Virus record (IMG/VR): IMGVR_UViG_3300018432_000017
Coordinates: 1 to 52,149 of that record
DNA length: 52,149 nt
Direction: 5' to 3' (one strand)
Source of the DNA: a virus
This document shows, one piece after another, positions 7,842 to 15,545 of this stretch. Made by a program: the position numbers and the translations under genes. The first letter of the stretch is position 1; each line of letters opens with the position of its first letter. The notes under the pieces are model-generated. The model did not search any database, had not been told where the DNA came from, and was given only the letters and a program-made list of their open reading frames with translations.

Positions 7842-10800
7842 AACGTAACCGGGGTGATGTCGACGTTTAGAGCTCCAGCGTCGTCCAGCTCGACCAGCAG
7901 CGCTCCGGGGATCGACACGTCGATAGCGAGGGGCGGAGCTACATCAACCGTAGGCGCCTCTCCCGGCGTGAAGAGGTAGCCCACCCCTCCGGGCCACAGC
8001 GTCGTCCAGCTCCGGGTCTCCGTGAACAGCGCGGATTCGGTGGTTGCGTTGATCCGGGTCGACGGGAGCGCGAGCCCGCTTCCCCGCACGTTGTCGGCTA
8101 TCGAGGTCGCGACGACAACCAGCGAGTTGAGCGAGGTTGAGCCGAGAAGCAGCCTCCCGCCCCGCGAGTCTGTCGCTAGGGCCAGAACGGAGTCGACTCG
8201 CCCTCCGCTCAGGACGAGACCTCCGCGCGGCGTAGAGGCCAAACTAGCGGCTGAGCCGATCCGAGCCGAGCCGATCGAGGGAGCCGAGCCGCGCGGAGTC
8301 GAGCCGATCCCGAGCGTCGAGCCGGCGGAAGTCGAGCCCGGTAGCGGCCCAGCCGACCGCACGGAGTCCGCGAGATCGAAGGTGAGCGCAGAGCTGACCG
8401 AGGTAGACCCGAGCAGCGGCCCGACGCTTCGAGCGAGAGAGCCGAGATGGACGGTCCCAACGACTGCGACGCTGGAGACGCTGAGAACCGCTCCCCGGAC
8501 GCTATCCGATCGACCCGGTGCGGAGGTAACCCCCGAGGTCCCGACGATCGGCCCGGACGATCGGACGGAGTCAGAGACCGAGAAGGCGAGCGCGCTATCG
8601 ACCCGTCCCGCCCCGAGGAGAGGGCTTGCGCTTCGGGCCTGACTATCCTGGTTCGGTATGGAGGAGACCGACCCGGCACCAATCGTCGGAACGCTCCCGC
8701 GCTCGGAGTCAGCCCGACTCGATGCGGAGTTGGCGCCTGTGGAGCCGAGCAGCGGACCCGCGCTCCGGGCGAGGGATCCCGTTCCGGGCACGGCCGTGAC
8801 GGAGCCGGCTCCGGGAAACGGTCCCGTCGACCGGATCGAGTCGGCCCGCCCCGGCGAGGAGGTGACCGAGCCGGAGCCGATCGAGGGGCCTACTCCCGTC
8901 GAGCCGTCCGCGCGTCCGGCGCCGGAGTCAACCCTGGTCGTGCCGAGCAATGGTCCGACCGAGTAGGCATCATCATCGACTCCCGTAGCGGTCATCGAGA
9001 AGAAGGGGTTGCCCTCCTCGGGGGTCGTGTTGAGGATGCCAATCTGGTCAGCAGTTCCGGTGGAGGAAAGGTCGGTAACCGGTGTCGCTACATCGTCCTG
9101 ACCGAGTTCTATGAGGACGGTGGGATCAAGCGCTCCCCATGCAGAGAAAGCGGTTGACAGGGTTTCAAAGTCCCCATCCGACAGGACGGAATCCTCAACA
9201 AGACCGAGCTGGATTCGACCGTTGAGTTGCTCTCCTGTGCCGGTGCCCCAGCGACCGAGCCGGAGCTTTCCCGAGGAGGTAGGCGACCGGACATCGTTGA
9301 CTAGCTGGGTACCGTTCTGGTGCTCCCAGGTCGGCGTCCCATCCCACAGGAGTCGGTGCCAGCGCGGGATAGCGTTCCCGTTTGCCTTCGAGACGCCGAT
9401 GATCATCCACGTATTGGTGACGGGCGTGAAGGGGCAGACATCCGGGGTGCTTGTGGTCCCGAAGTCGATTGTGCTGCCGTACACCTCCAACCAGTAGCAG
9501 TTGTCGTTGGTCGCGTTGAGGGCGTGAATGATAGCGCCGTTGGCGAGGTCGTAGAAGTAGACCATGAAGGCCAGCGAGATCGGTCCGCCGTCAACGGCCG
9601 ACGCTCCGCCTGGGTTCAGGTCTATGTAGGAGTCGTTGTTGAAGCCTCTGGCAATCGGCCCAACGATATTCAGGTCGGAGTCGACCGGAGCAGAGGCGAC
9701 CGCAGGCCCCAGACCTCGGGCATTAGACCCCGTATTGGCCACTTCCGCAGCCCTGCCGGTACCGGGGCGGGGCACCACGGTCGATCGGGCGTCCGCCGTA
9801 GTCGACGCGGCAGAGGTAGCGCGAGCCGGCGAGACGATAGGGCCTATGGAGCGGAGGTCCGCCCCCGAGTTCACGACCGAGGTCACCGAGCCGGCGCCCG
9901 GTAGCGGACCGACCGGGGCCACGGAGGCTGTCCGAGAGGCGGAGGACGTTGCCGAAGTCGTTCCTAGAAGCGGAGCGCCCGATCGAACGTCCGCACCACT
10001 AGACACGACGCTAGACACCCCGGAAGTACCAGGGAGCGGTCCCGCGCTCCGGAAGGAGTCGGCTCGCGCCGCAGCAGAGGTGGCCGAGATACCGCGCCAG
10101 GCGCTGATCGCTGCCCGGACGTCAGAGGCGGAGTTGACAACGGAGGTGACCGGTATGGAGTTGATTTCCACCCGACCGTCGCGGATATCGTCCGCTACGT
10201 CGGTGCCGCCTGAGGATTCCCGGAGCCGGACAAAGGTGAACTCGCCGCAGGAGGTGGCGGCCTGGGACAAGGTGAGGCTGGGGGCAGTCGTCCCGCCCGA
10301 GCCGGCGGTGACTTCCGCATCCCACGAGGAAACACCCGTGTCGTTGCCGTCAGAGTTGAGACGACGGCTGCGCTGGGTGCGGGCGCCGAACGTGTAGCCG
10401 GTCATGGCGAGCGTTGCGGCGGTGAAGCTAGTCGTTACGTCGGTGTCGGCCGCATACCCGAAGGCGATCCAGTCTCCGGTCTCGACGGAGCTAGGCCACG
10501 TCCCGACGCTCGCCGCTACCGGGCTGGATCCGTGAGTCGTATCGGTGCCGGTAACAACGACCGGAGTATCCCAGCCGCCCGCGCTCTGCGCATAGACGGA
10601 CATGATGGCGGAGGTGGATCCGCCCCCGGTCGTGGCTACCGTGACGTTGCCGGTCTCGGATCCGTCGAGAAGCCGATACCAGACGCCCATACGGGTCGGT
10701 CCGGTGTCGACTCCCGAGGATCCGGTGCCGCCGGTGAAGTCTGCGATGTTCGTCCAGCCGGAGACAGTGGACCAGGTTGCTGTCTCCGGCTTTGTAACCG

Positions 10801-10918
10801 CGAAGATGAGGCCAATACGTCCGGCCGCTACCCCGACATAGGCAACGGTTGTCGAGGAGGTTCCCCGCGCAGCCGTTCCTACATCGACCCCGGTTGATGC
10901 GGAATGCGTGATGGCCAC
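7838..10918 (-). CDS. Large repeat-array protein with central LamG-like domain; putative tail fibre or virion appendage
   Basis: 1026 residues from a GTG start. Residues 1-240 are a strand-rich N-terminal domain like those of phage minor tail proteins. Residues about 284-418 and 648-965 are two arrays of a degenerate repeat of about 22 residues with a core like ADSVRSxGPLPGxxxVxS. Between them, residues about 420-600 look like a concanavalin/LamG-type lectin fold (ISLAFMVYFYDLANGAI, KLRLGRWGTGTGEQLNGRI). Residues 966-1026 form a short C-terminal domain. The stop overlaps the terL start. Carbohydrate binding is inferred from the lectin-like centre; an appendage gene inside the terminase operon is unusual. 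Confidence 0.7.
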   Translation of the reverse strand: MAITHSASTGVDVGTAARGTSSTTVAYVGVAAGRIGLIFAVTKPETATWSTVSGWTNIADFTGGTGSSGVDTGPTRMGVWYRLLDGSETGNVTVATTGGGSTSAIMSVYAQSAGGWDTPVVVTGTDTTHGSSPVAASVGTWPSSVETGDWIAFGYAADTDVTTSFTAATLAMTGYTFGARTQRSRRLNSDGNDTGVSSWDAEVTAGSGGTTAPSLTLSQAATSCGEFTFVRLRESSGGTDVADDIRDGRVEINSIPVTSVVNSASDVRAAISAWRGISATSAAARADSFRSAGPLPGTSGVSSVVSSGADVRSGAPLLGTTSATSSASRTASVAPVGPLPGAGSVTSVVNSGADLRSIGPIVSPARATSAASTTADARSTVVPRPGTGRAAEVANTGSNARGLGPAVASAPVDSDLNIVGPIARGFNNDSYIDLNPGGASAVDGGPISLAFMVYFYDLANGAIIHALNATNDNCYWLEVYGSTIDFGTTSTPDVCPFTPVTNTWMIIGVSKANGNAIPRWHRLLWDGTPTWEHQNGTQLVNDVRSPTSSGKLRLGRWGTGTGEQLNGRIQLGLVEDSVLSDGDFETLSTAFSAWGALDPTVLIELGQDDVATPVTDLSSTGTADQIGILNTTPEEGNPFFSMTATGVDDDAYSVGPLLGTTRVDSGAGRADGSTGVGPSIGSGSVTSSPGRADSIRSTGPFPGAGSVTAVPGTGSLARSAGPLLGSTGANSASSRADSERGSVPTIGAGSVSSIPNQDSQARSASPLLGAGRVDSALAFSVSDSVRSSGPIVGTSGVTSAPGRSDSVRGAVLSVSSVAVVGTVHLGSLARSVGPLLGSTSVSSALTFDLADSVRSAGPLPGSTSAGSTLGIGSTPRGSAPSIGSARIGSAASLASTPRGGLVLSGGRVDSVLALATDSRGGRLLLGSTSLNSLVVVATSIADNVRGSGLALPSTRINATTESALFTETRSWTTLWPGGVGYLFTPGEAPTVDVAPPLAIDVSIPGALLVELDDAGALNVDITPVTL
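8024..8977 (-). repeat. Coding repeat array 2 (about 14 units of about 22 codons)
   Basis: In-frame degenerate repeats within the 1026-residue protein; each unit carries R-S/G-x-GP-x-x-G followed by V-x-S and a short spacer. The DNA is correspondingly low complexity, with many GAGCCGA-type words on the plus strand. Unit boundaries are approximate because units vary from 20 to 24 residues. Confidence 0.75.
9665..10069 (-). repeat. Coding repeat array 1 (about 6 units of about 22 codons)
   Basis: The same protein-level repeat as the longer array, N-terminal to the LamG-like domain. Units such as RSAGPLPGTSGVSS and RSGAPLLGTTSATS are related to units in the second array, so the lectin-like domain appears inserted into, or flanked by, one expanding repeat. 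Confidence 0.7.
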
Positions 10919-10950
10919 TGCACATCAACCTTCCCAAATAGGAACGAGGT

Positions 10951-11586
10951 CTAGACGGGAATGTTGAACCAGGCGCCGTTGTCCGGGGTGACGACGTAGG
11001 ACCCGCCCCCGCCGGTCAGGTCCGAGCCATAGCTGATGTAGCCGATGAGCGGGTCGGTAGAGGAGGCACCGCCGGTGTCCACCCAGATCACGAGGTGCCG
11101 GAACGGGCCAGCGTCGAAGGGGGCCGACCATGTGGCTGCGTCGCCCAGGAGCCGCACCACGTTCGTCCCGACGCACGTCCAGGTCACGCCGCCGTCCGCG
11201 ACGGTCGTCCCGATCACGGTCGGCCACGTCGGAGCCGAGCCGCCCGAGGTGCCGGCGACCGAAGCGCGGTAGACGTAACCGTTACCGGCGGACGGCTTCC
11301 GGATATCACCCACAACGTACGCCGTAGAGACCGCATGGGTTTGCGCCCAGGAGTTGGCCGCCACTATCGCAACCGACTTGGTGCCGATCGTGGTCCCGTT
11401 GGCGGTGTAGCCGTTGGCGGTGCTCAGTTCATTTGTTGCATCATTGAAGTAGTCGTGCGTAGCGGCGTTGGGGGTGTACGTCGACGTGTGGGCGGTAACC
11501 CGAACGGTATCCGTGTCCCAGTCGATCTCCTTGTTGAGCATCTTCGCTACGGCATTGGCATACATATTGAGCTGAACAACAGCCAT
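10951..11586 (-). CDS. Virion-associated protein with carbohydrate-binding-like insert (hypothetical)
   Basis: 211 residues. The first 50 residues resemble the start of small actinophage structural proteins; the centre carries a module typical of phage tail appendages and chitinase-like binding repeats: AYVVGDIRKPSAGNGYVYR, then SGGSAPTWPT, then VADGGVTWTCVG. The C-terminus is Gly-rich and strand-like. It lies with the repeat/LamG gene and the BppU-like gene, suggesting that these three form one appendage. Binding specificity cannot be read. Confidence 0.6.
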   Translation of the reverse strand: MAVVQLNMYANAVAKMLNKEIDWDTDTVRVTAHTSTYTPNAATHDYFNDATNELSTANGYTANGTTIGTKSVAIVAANSWAQTHAVSTAYVVGDIRKPSAGNGYVYRASVAGTSGGSAPTWPTVIGTTVADGGVTWTCVGTNVVRLLGDAATWSAPFDAGPFRHLVIWVDTGGASSTDPLIGYISYGSDLTGGGGSYVVTPDNGAWFNIPV

Positions 11587-11619
11587 ATCATCTCACCCTT
11601 CGGTCATTTAGGTGCGATC

Positions 11620-11982
11620 TTACCGGGTGACCTCGGGGGTTACGTGGACGCGGCCCTGCATGATGCGGATGACGTCGTTGGCCGGCGAGAGGCTGGGATC
11701 GATCAGCTCCATGTCATAGAAGCCGTCGCCCCAGTTGTAGTTGACGGTCTCGGAGGCCGGGACGATGATCGTCACCCGCCCCGCAGTCGGGTTGATCGTG
11801 ATCATGCCGTTCTCGGTCGTGTAGGAGGCGAGCACAACCGCGTTGTCCCGCCAACGCCGGATCTGCATCCGGGCGGTACACCCGGTTAGGTCCTTGACGG
11901 CGCCGTTCTCCTTGACGTTCAAGGGTTGCTCGAAGCGGGAGCCCTGGTTGATCGTTAGGTCGGCTTCTAAGACGGTAATCAA
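11620..11982 (-). CDS. BppU N-terminus-like baseplate/appendage protein
   Basis: 120 residues. The start is TTG at 11982, which overlaps the previous stop (TTGA) and has a good upstream AAGGGG site. The sequence follows the pattern of the N-terminal domain of BppU-like baseplate proteins: a strand with the form ADLTINQGSRFEQPL, then DLTGCTARMQIRRW, then VTIIVPASET and FYDMELIDP. In such proteins the domain anchors an appendage to the baseplate. Family call is moderate; the neighbours support a structural role. Confidence 0.6.
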   Translation of the reverse strand: MITVLEADLTINQGSRFEQPLNVKENGAVKDLTGCTARMQIRRWRDNAVVLASYTTENGMITINPTAGRVTIIVPASETVNYNWGDGFYDMELIDPSLSPANDVIRIMQGRVHVTPEVTR

Positions 11983-12554
11983 GTCTGCTGCCCCTTATTC
12001 TGGAAGATGTCCTTGATGACGTCGATGTAGCCGGGATCCTTGATGTCGATCTCCTGCCCGCCCTTGATGCCTACGCGGTCCATCGCGGCGAGGATCGCCT
12101 TCAGCCGGTCCTTCGGCTCAGCGGTCTCGTCCAGACCGATCTTGATCAGCGCGCCGGTAAGGGCGTCCATAGCGGAGGCCATACGCTCCACCGCTGCCTT
12201 CTTGACCCGCGCTACCCCGCCCCCGTGCTTGAGGCAGACGGTCATACCCCTCATAGGCCACATGTGGCACGGGCGCATGATCCGTTTGCCGTTCTTGTCA
12301 ATGATGTAGTCGCCTTCGGGGTCACGGACGTATGCTCGCCCGTTACAGCGGCGACCCGGAGGCGGAACCTGCCATGGCGACTCCTCGGTATCTGAGTCGC
12401 CGTTCCATTGAAGCTTGGTCGGGAACGGAATGTCATCTAGCTCAGGGTCTATAACAATTTCATACAGACCTTGCTCCGAGTCAGCCATCCAGTCAATGAA
12501 TGCATCGTCGTGCTTGTAGTTGCCCTTCCCGCCCCGAGTGGAAGAAGTGGCCAT
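11979..12554 (-). CDS. Probable terminase small subunit with zinc-binding motif
   Basis: 191 residues. Residues about 70-115 carry Cys/His positions of a zinc knuckle: RRCNGRAYVRD, RPCHMW, then TVCLKHGGG. The Cys-x3-HGG ending followed by a helical segment is common in actinophage proteins annotated as small terminases or HGG-motif DNA-binding proteins. The C-terminal half is helical (SAMDALTGALIKIGLDE). It opens the terminase operon, supporting the call, but three appendage-like genes separate it from the large subunit. Confidence 0.55.
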   Translation of the reverse strand: MATSSTRGGKGNYKHDDAFIDWMADSEQGLYEIVIDPELDDIPFPTKLQWNGDSDTEESPWQVPPPGRRCNGRAYVRDPEGDYIIDKNGKRIMRPCHMWPMRGMTVCLKHGGGVARVKKAAVERMASAMDALTGALIKIGLDETAEPKDRLKAILAAMDRVGIKGGQEIDIKDPGYIDVIKDIFQNKGQQT

Positions 12555-12559
12555 GCCGC

Positions 12560-12928
12560 CTAGACTACTCGATCCGCACCGGAAACCTCGGGCTCCGGTG
12601 GAAGCCGCTTCCCGTTCTGCAGCAACAGGCTCTCGCTGATGCAGTAGTCCATCAGGTTCTTCACCGGGGCGGAGTCCGTGTACGGCGGAGCGCTCTCCAT
12701 GATGAGCCGAGACTTACCCCGCAGGTCCTCATACGCCGCCAGCATTCCGGCTAGGTAGTGCTTCCTCGCGTTCTCCTCCATAATTCCCTTGTTCTCCCTT
12801 GTCCGGTGGGGCGCACAGGTTACCCCGCTCCTATTGTGGCAGCGCTGGAGCGGCTTCGCTCCGCAGTCCTCGCATTCTACCGCGAGAGCGGCCCGCCCTA
12901 GCTCCGGAGTTGCCGATGCCCATCTCAT
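12560..12928 (-). CDS. Small zinc-finger protein, actinophage CxxCGA family
   Basis: 122 residues. The N-terminal 45 residues hold the family signature CEDCGAKPLQRC, a short spacer and CAPHRTR: two CxxC-like pairs with a final His-Arg, as seen in many small actinophage proteins of unknown function. The rest is helical. The start at ATG 12928 makes an ATGA with the preceding stop. A shorter member of the same family lies at 46772-46984. Nucleic-acid binding is likely but unproven. Confidence 0.65.
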   Translation of the reverse strand: MRWASATPELGRAALAVECEDCGAKPLQRCHNRSGVTCAPHRTRENKGIMEENARKHYLAGMLAAYEDLRGKSRLIMESAPPYTDSAPVKNLMDYCISESLLLQNGKRLPPEPEVSGADRVV

Positions 12929-13080
12929 CTCGGTGCCCGTATCCCGTCGTATTTGCCCGTGTACTTGTGCCGGAGGTAGTCGAGCGGAAGATCCTCATAC
13001 TGCCCCGTCTGGAAGTCAAGTCGCTTCACCTCGACTAGCTCGCCTTCCCGGAACACTGCTATGATGGTGGAGGTTCGCAT
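12925..13080 (-). CDS. Small protein of unknown function
   Basis: 51 residues starting at ATG 13080, which shares one base with the previous stop (TAATG) and is preceded by GGAGG. Longer upstream readings in this frame are antisense-like. Beta-hairpin pattern (STIIAVFREGELVEVKRL) followed by a Tyr-rich basic tail. No family recognised. Confidence 0.6.
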   Translation of the reverse strand: MRTSTIIAVFREGELVEVKRLDFQTGQYEDLPLDYLRHKYTGKYDGIRAPR

Positions 13081-13526
13081 TAGCAGTCCTCCGGCTCCTC
13101 TTGGATCGCCTCGAAGTCGACGCGGCCGTGGGAGTTGGTCCAGTCGAGCCGATCGTTGAGGGCGTTGATCTGATCCCCATCGAGCGGCGGCACCCCGAGG
13201 ATGACCGGCTCCTTGTAGGTGTTGAGCAGTTGCCAGAGGGTGATCGTGTCCGGGGATATGTCCCGCAGCTCCGTCAAAGTGAATGAGGTAACGGGGGTCT
13301 CCGAGATCACCGGGATATCGGTGGAGGTAAACGAGACCTTCGTCTGCTCGTCCACGACGCACTCCGTCGCGGGTTGGACGGTCACGATGTCCGGGTTGGC
13401 CCGGTCGTAGGAGACGAGAGCGATAGCGGCGGCCATCGTCGTCACCCCGCCGAAGAGAGCGAGCTTGCCCATAAATCCGTCGCTCCGGCGCCGGACGATA
13501 TTGCGCCTTGCATAGTGGTTGCCCAT
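13080..13526 (-). CDS. Membrane-anchored protein of unknown function
   Basis: 148 residues: a basic N-terminus (ARRNIVRRRSDGFMG), one hydrophobic segment at about 20-40, then a polar C-terminal domain of about 105 residues with two cysteines (one near 57, one terminal). Topology is probably N-in, C-out. The leader upstream contains a 15-bp perfect inverted repeat. It follows the LPXTG surface protein and could be part of the same envelope-directed set. No known domain seen. Confidence 0.65.
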   Translation of the reverse strand: MGNHYARRNIVRRRSDGFMGKLALFGGVTTMAAAIALVSYDRANPDIVTVQPATECVVDEQTKVSFTSTDIPVISETPVTSFTLTELRDISPDTITLWQLLNTYKEPVILGVPPLDGDQINALNDRLDWTNSHGRVDFEAIQEEPEDC

Positions 13527-13546
13527 TGAATACCTTTCGCATATGA

Positions 13547-13615
13547 AGAAGCCGGCTGCGTCCTCTTAGGATCCTGGGGGACACCCTTGGAGGGGGTTTC
13601 ACGCAGCCGGCTTCT
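13547..13615 (-). promoter_or_regulatory. Long inverted repeat in the leader of the membrane protein at 13526
   Basis: Perfect 15-bp inverted repeat (13547-13561 and 13601-13615) with a 39-nt loop, ending about 20 nt before ATG 13526. The transcript would fold into a strong stem just ahead of the ribosome site GAAAGG. There is no U-run, so regulation or processing of the mRNA is more likely than simple termination. Confidence 0.6.
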
Positions 13616-13665
13616 CGTCTTTCGATGATGTCAGTAAGCCCAGCCATTAGTCATTCATAGGCTGG

Positions 13666-13723
13666 CCCTCCTTCGGTTAGGCCCCTTACATGATCACCGG
13701 GATCGAGCCTACCCGAAGGAGGG
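13666..13723 (-). terminator. Stem-loop after the LPXTG surface protein
   Basis: Arms 13666-13682 and 13707-13723 pair over 17 bp with a single mismatch, beginning 9 nt after the stop codon of the surface protein gene. A second, shorter hairpin (CCAGCC/GGCTGG) follows at 13641-13665. No long U-run is visible. The strength and position suggest transcription of the surface protein is isolated from the membrane gene downstream. Confidence 0.65.
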
Positions 13724-13731
13724 TCCTGCCG

Positions 13732-14787
13732 CTAAGCGGTAAAGGTTGGACCCTGCTTGCGACGCCGAGCAATGATCATGGCGACGAAGCCGGCGCCCAC
13801 TAGCACCATGCCCAGACCGAGGAAGGTGAGGACGCCTCCCGCCCCGGTGACCGGCAGCGGGTCATCGTCGCCCGCACCAGAGCTGGTGTCGGTGTCGTTG
13901 CCGACCGGACGGACGATGATGCCGCCCGGAGTCGGGCTGGTGCTGGTCGAAGCCGAAGCCGTAGCGGTCGGAGACGAAGTTGCCGAAGCCGACACACTCG
14001 CGGTAGGAGTCACCGAAGCCGAAGCGGTAGGCGACACCGTAGCGGTGGCCGTTGGGGTAACGGTCGGAGTGACCGAAGCGCTCGCGGTCGGAGTCGCCGT
14101 GGGCGAACCGGTCGGAGTCGCTGCGGTCGTCCAGTTGTTCAGCTCGCACACCCTTGTCGACTGGAACCGAAGCTCATTGAGCCGGACCTCGACGTTGCGG
14201 TTGTAAGAGCCGAGACCGAAGCCGTAACCGGTCACCTGAGCTTCGGGGTAGAAGGCCCGAATCTCAGCGAGCGTCTTGTTGCCGGCGTAGCTCCCGCCCG
14301 CAGGCTCGTTGTCGGTCCACGGGGAGAGAGTCCGGGTTGCCCAGAACTTGCCCGCGTCCACATCCCACGTCGTTGTTGCGCCGGAAGGGTTTCCGCTCAC
14401 CTGGTAGTACGGCTCGAAGATCAGCACCGTGTCGTTCGTGCCATCGTCGTTGACGTCCAGGTACAGGTGATAGGAGGGGAGCGCGACCTCATTAGCGTTG
14501 CGAGGCAGCCGCTCAGTCTGGTAGGACAGCGTGGTCACGGCCGACAGCGCCACGTCCACATCGCTCGACCAACCGATCTGGTCGACATCCGCATTGCCGG
14601 TCGTCAGCTTCAGACCTCGGGTGACCAGAGTTGCGGTCGCCTCACCTTCGAGGTTGATGCCCGAGAGGTCGCGCCGCACAGTCGTGTCACAGCCTCCCGC
14701 TACCGCCGGATTGGTCGGAGAGAGGACGGCAAGGCCCAGAGCCGATACGGCTCCGATTCCCGCCAGAGCAATGGTACGTCTGAACAT
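13732..14787 (-). CDS. Secreted LPXTG (LPVTG) sortase-anchored surface protein
   Basis: 351 residues. An N-terminal Sec signal peptide (MFRRTIALAG then a hydrophobic core, likely cut after AVAGG or near residue 30) is followed by a globular domain (about 32-220) with CDTTVRRDLSGINLEG and beta-rich segments. Residues about 222-290 are Ser/Thr/Pro/Ala low complexity, the usual wall-spanning stalk. The C-terminus is a complete sorting signal: LPVTG at 311-315, a hydrophobic segment, and an RRRK tail. Such proteins are attached to peptidoglycan by host sortase. The gene is flanked by its own repeats upstream and a hairpin downstream. A role in altering the host surface is inferred. Confidence 0.88.
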   Translation of the reverse strand: MFRRTIALAGIGAVSALGLAVLSPTNPAVAGGCDTTVRRDLSGINLEGEATATLVTRGLKLTTGNADVDQIGWSSDVDVALSAVTTLSYQTERLPRNANEVALPSYHLYLDVNDDGTNDTVLIFEPYYQVSGNPSGATTTWDVDAGKFWATRTLSPWTDNEPAGGSYAGNKTLAEIRAFYPEAQVTGYGFGLGSYNRNVEVRLNELRFQSTRVCELNNWTTAATPTGSPTATPTASASVTPTVTPTATATVSPTASASVTPTASVSASATSSPTATASASTSTSPTPGGIIVRPVGNDTDTSSGAGDDDPLPVTGAGGVLTFLGLGMVLVGAGFVAMIIARRRKQGPTFTA

Positions 14788-15042
14788 TCTCTTCCCTTCG
14801 GTAACTTACATTGATGAGAGCCTAACCCGCTCATCTCTCTGTCGTGCCCGCCCTCTGCCCGTTGAACCCCAGAGGACACTCGGCAAGTGCAAGTCGCCAG
14901 CACGCTTCCCTTTGTTCGAGAGCCTAAGCCTCATCATCTCTCGTGCGCATCCCGCTTCCCGGCACCACCGAGCCGGGCAGCCCCAAGGAGTCGAATGGGC
15001 GCGACTCCCGAGGATCCGTCATTGATGCGTTCCCAGGCCCTT
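14788..15042 (-). promoter_or_regulatory. Non-coding control region before the LPXTG gene
   Basis: 255 bp with no convincing gene. It holds two related copies of a 26-29 nt block (14816-14844 and 14918-14943), both reading GAGAGCCTAA then TCATCTCTC on the plus strand, and two hairpins nearer 15042: 14958-14977 (6-bp stem, 8-nt loop) and 14987-15008 (7-bp stem, 8-nt loop). The hairpins could end transcription from the gene at 15043; the direct repeats could be operator-like. An AAGGGAAGAG ribosome site precedes ATG 14787. Confidence 0.55.
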
Positions 15043-15303
15043 CTAGTCGACGTACCTGACTTGCCCTCGCCCATATTCGTTCTCGGGCCAGTGCCAGGTG
15101 CCGGCATCCTTATGCTCCCCGAAAGTCACGTCCTGCTTGAAGGACAGGCCATTCGGGTAGAACACGCACAACCCAACCGCCGACGATGCCGTCCCCGAAG
15201 GGGCCTCCGTCACCCTGGCAGACGCGCAGACGCTCGGAAACTCGCCTCCCGGGGTGCCGTGGGTGACGTAGTGAACGTCAGACCCGACAGCCGGCTCAAC
15301 CAT
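15043..15303 (-). CDS. Small conserved actinophage protein (HYVTHGTP family)
   Basis: 86 residues. The pattern VHYVTHGTP, SVCASARVTE, AVGLCVFYPNGLSF, TWHWPEN is one I recognise from a widespread actinobacteriophage family of unknown function, in which a HGTP segment, two central cysteines and a W-H-W-P element recur. It starts at ATG 15303 with a TAATG overlap with the gene before. Probably soluble and cytoplasmic. Role unknown. Confidence 0.7.
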   Translation of the reverse strand: MVEPAVGSDVHYVTHGTPGGEFPSVCASARVTEAPSGTASSAVGLCVFYPNGLSFKQDVTFGEHKDAGTWHWPENEYGRGQVRYVD

Positions 15304-15485
15304 TACTTGCCGCCCGCAGCCGAGCCGCGTCCGCTGATGCCGTAGCCCTCGGTCGGCTGGCGAACCTCGCCGGTGCCGCTCTCTTCCCGGACGTCGTGCG
15401 CAACCCCGTCATAGTCCTTTTCGGTGCCCGGCTTGACGGCCCGACTTCCTTCGGGCTTGCCGTGTCCACTCTTGTCCTGTGCCAT
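15303..15485 (-). CDS. Small polar protein of unknown function
   Basis: 60 residues, almost entirely Gly, Lys, Glu, Asp and Ser, likely disordered (for example KPGTEKDYDGVAHD). ATG 15485 is preceded by a GGAAGGATTT site and the stop couples to the next gene by TAATG, which supports translation. No homology recognised. Confidence 0.55.
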   Translation of the reverse strand: MAQDKSGHGKPEGSRAVKPGTEKDYDGVAHDVREESGTGEVRQPTEGYGISGRGSAAGGK

Positions 15486-15545
15486 TGAAATCCTTCCCTT
15501 GCTTTCATTGGTCGACGTACCCTACCCGATCGAAAAGACTTGCCG

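Noticed and set aside
8024-8977. Regular short repeats that could suggest a CRISPR array
   Set aside because: The repeats are degenerate, in frame, and contiguous without unique spacers; they encode a protein repeat.
9320-10397. Plus-strand ORFs opposite the repeat/LamG gene
   Set aside because: Composition mirrors the repeats; no independent start context.
12925-13647. 240-residue reading that covers the 51-residue gene
   Set aside because: The upstream part runs antisense to the hairpin and overlaps the membrane protein gene in another frame; the supported start is ATG 13080.
14923-15021. 32-residue ORF in the gap before the LPXTG gene
   Set aside because: No ribosome site, no overlap with neighbours, and it crosses two hairpins; judged non-coding.
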